From NCBI GenBank assembly GCA_041635755.1, contig JBFKUL010000147.1:1-7372 (forward strand): a stretch of 7,372 nucleotides of DNA, written 5' to 3'. The notes beneath the pieces were generated by a model. That model saw nothing but the letters and a program-made list of their open reading frames with translations, did not search any database and was not told where the DNA came from. Made by a program: the position numbers and the translations under genes. This stretch comes from JBFKUL01 sp041635755 (GTDB taxonomy: Bacteria; Pseudomonadota; Gammaproteobacteria; Burkholderiales; SG8-39). This document shows positions 6,750 to 7,372 of the stretch, in pieces. Positions within the stretch are counted from its first letter, which is position 1; each line of letters begins with the position of its first letter.

Positions 6750-7372
6750 TGCACCCGGGTGACGCTCGCCCCGAGCTGCGCGAGCTTGGTTTCGAGCGCT
6801 TCGTAGCCCCGGTCGAGGTGGTAGATACGCTCGATCAGCGTCTCGCCCTGCGCCACCAAAGCGCCGATCGCCAGGCTCGCCGAGGCACGCAGGTCGGTCG
6901 CCATCACCGTCGCGCCCTGCAGGCGCTCGACCCCGGTGACGATCGCAGTGTTGCCCTGGATCGAGATCTCGGCGCCCAGGCGCTGCAGCTCGAGCGCGTG
7001 CATGAAGCGGTTCTCGAAAATCGTCTCGGTCATCACCGAGGTGCCCTGCGCGATCGCGTTCAGCGCCATGAATTGCGCCTGCATGTCGGTGGCGAACCCC
7101 GGATAGGGCGCAGTGCGCAGGCTCACGGCTCGCGGCCGAACGCTCATCTCGATCTCGATCGAGTCCTTTTTCGAGGCGACCCTTGCGCCCGCCTCGCGCA
7201 GCTTCTCGAGCGTGGCCTCGAGCGTCTGCGGCGCGGCGCCTACCACGCGCACCTTGCCACCGGCCGCCGCCGCCGCGGCGAGGTAGGTCCCGGTCTCGAT
7301 GCGATCGGGCATCACCCGATGCTCGGCGCCCGAGAGCGAGCGCACGCCCTCGATGCGAATCACGTCGCTGCC
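6746..7372 (-). CDS. murA: UDP-N-acetylglucosamine 1-carboxyvinyltransferase MurA (C-terminal half)
   Basis: MurA transfers enolpyruvate from PEP to UDP-GlcNAc, the first committed step of peptidoglycan synthesis, in the cytoplasm. The window holds the last 208 residues; the N-terminal half, with the fosfomycin-sensitive active-site cysteine, lies beyond 7372. Visible family blocks are HRVMPDRIETGTYL (18-31), the catalytic aspartate D96 in PGFATDMQAQF (D305 of the E. coli enzyme by offset), NRFMHALEL (121-129), D160 in DLRASASL and R188 in HLDRGYE (E. coli R397). The ending LGASVTRVH matches the family's C-terminus. murA directly before hisG is an arrangement known in betaproteobacteria and probably reflects co-transcription rather than shared function. 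The gene appears intact as far as it can be seen. Confidence 0.97.
   Translation of the reverse strand, partial: GSDVIRIEGVRSLSGAEHRVMPDRIETGTYLAAAAAAGGKVRVVGAAPQTLEATLEKLREAGARVASKKDSIEIEMSVRPRAVSLRTAPYPGFATDMQAQFMALNAIAQGTSVMTETIFENRFMHALELQRLGAEISIQGNTAIVTGVERLQGATVMATDLRASASLAIGALVAQGETLIERIYHLDRGYEALETKLAQLGASVTRVH

Overview
The window is an almost complete histidine biosynthesis operon, read entirely on the minus strand, so transcription runs from high to low coordinates. In transcription order it holds the C-terminal half of murA, then hisG, hisD, hisC, hisB, hisH, hisA, hisF, hisI and the 5' part of hisE, which is cut by the window edge a few residues before its expected end. The DNA is very GC-rich. 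Separate (unfused) hisI and hisE, a dehydratase-only hisB, a short-form hisG and murA directly upstream of hisG together match the arrangement known from betaproteobacteria. I infer a high-GC betaproteobacterium, and the window does not allow a genus to be named.

Layout: 7372-6746 is the end of murA (peptidoglycan precursor synthesis). 6745-6654 is a 92 bp gap that holds a strong 9 bp hairpin and a possible -10 box. 6653-3045 is the tightly packed block hisG-hisD-hisC-hisB, with overlaps or gaps of at most 4 bp. A 73 bp gap follows, then hisH (2971-2336), a 106 bp gap, and a second tight block hisA-hisF-hisI-hisE from 2229 to the window edge. No intergenic stretch exceeds about 110 bp.

Together the genes cover nearly all of the pathway. 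HisG joins ATP to PRPP. HisE and HisI hydrolyse and open the product. HisA isomerises it. HisH and HisF form the glutamine-dependent synthase that yields imidazoleglycerol phosphate and AICAR. HisB dehydrates it, HisC transaminates it, and HisD oxidises histidinol to histidine. Two parts are absent and must be encoded elsewhere: a histidinol-phosphate phosphatase and, if HisG is the short form it appears to be, the HisZ regulatory subunit.

I looked for an undescribed system on both strands and found none. The plus-strand reading frames are shadows of the his genes. What is worth a second look is small: the hairpin before hisG, the two spacers flanking hisH, the uncertain hisI start, and the lysine-rich hisA.
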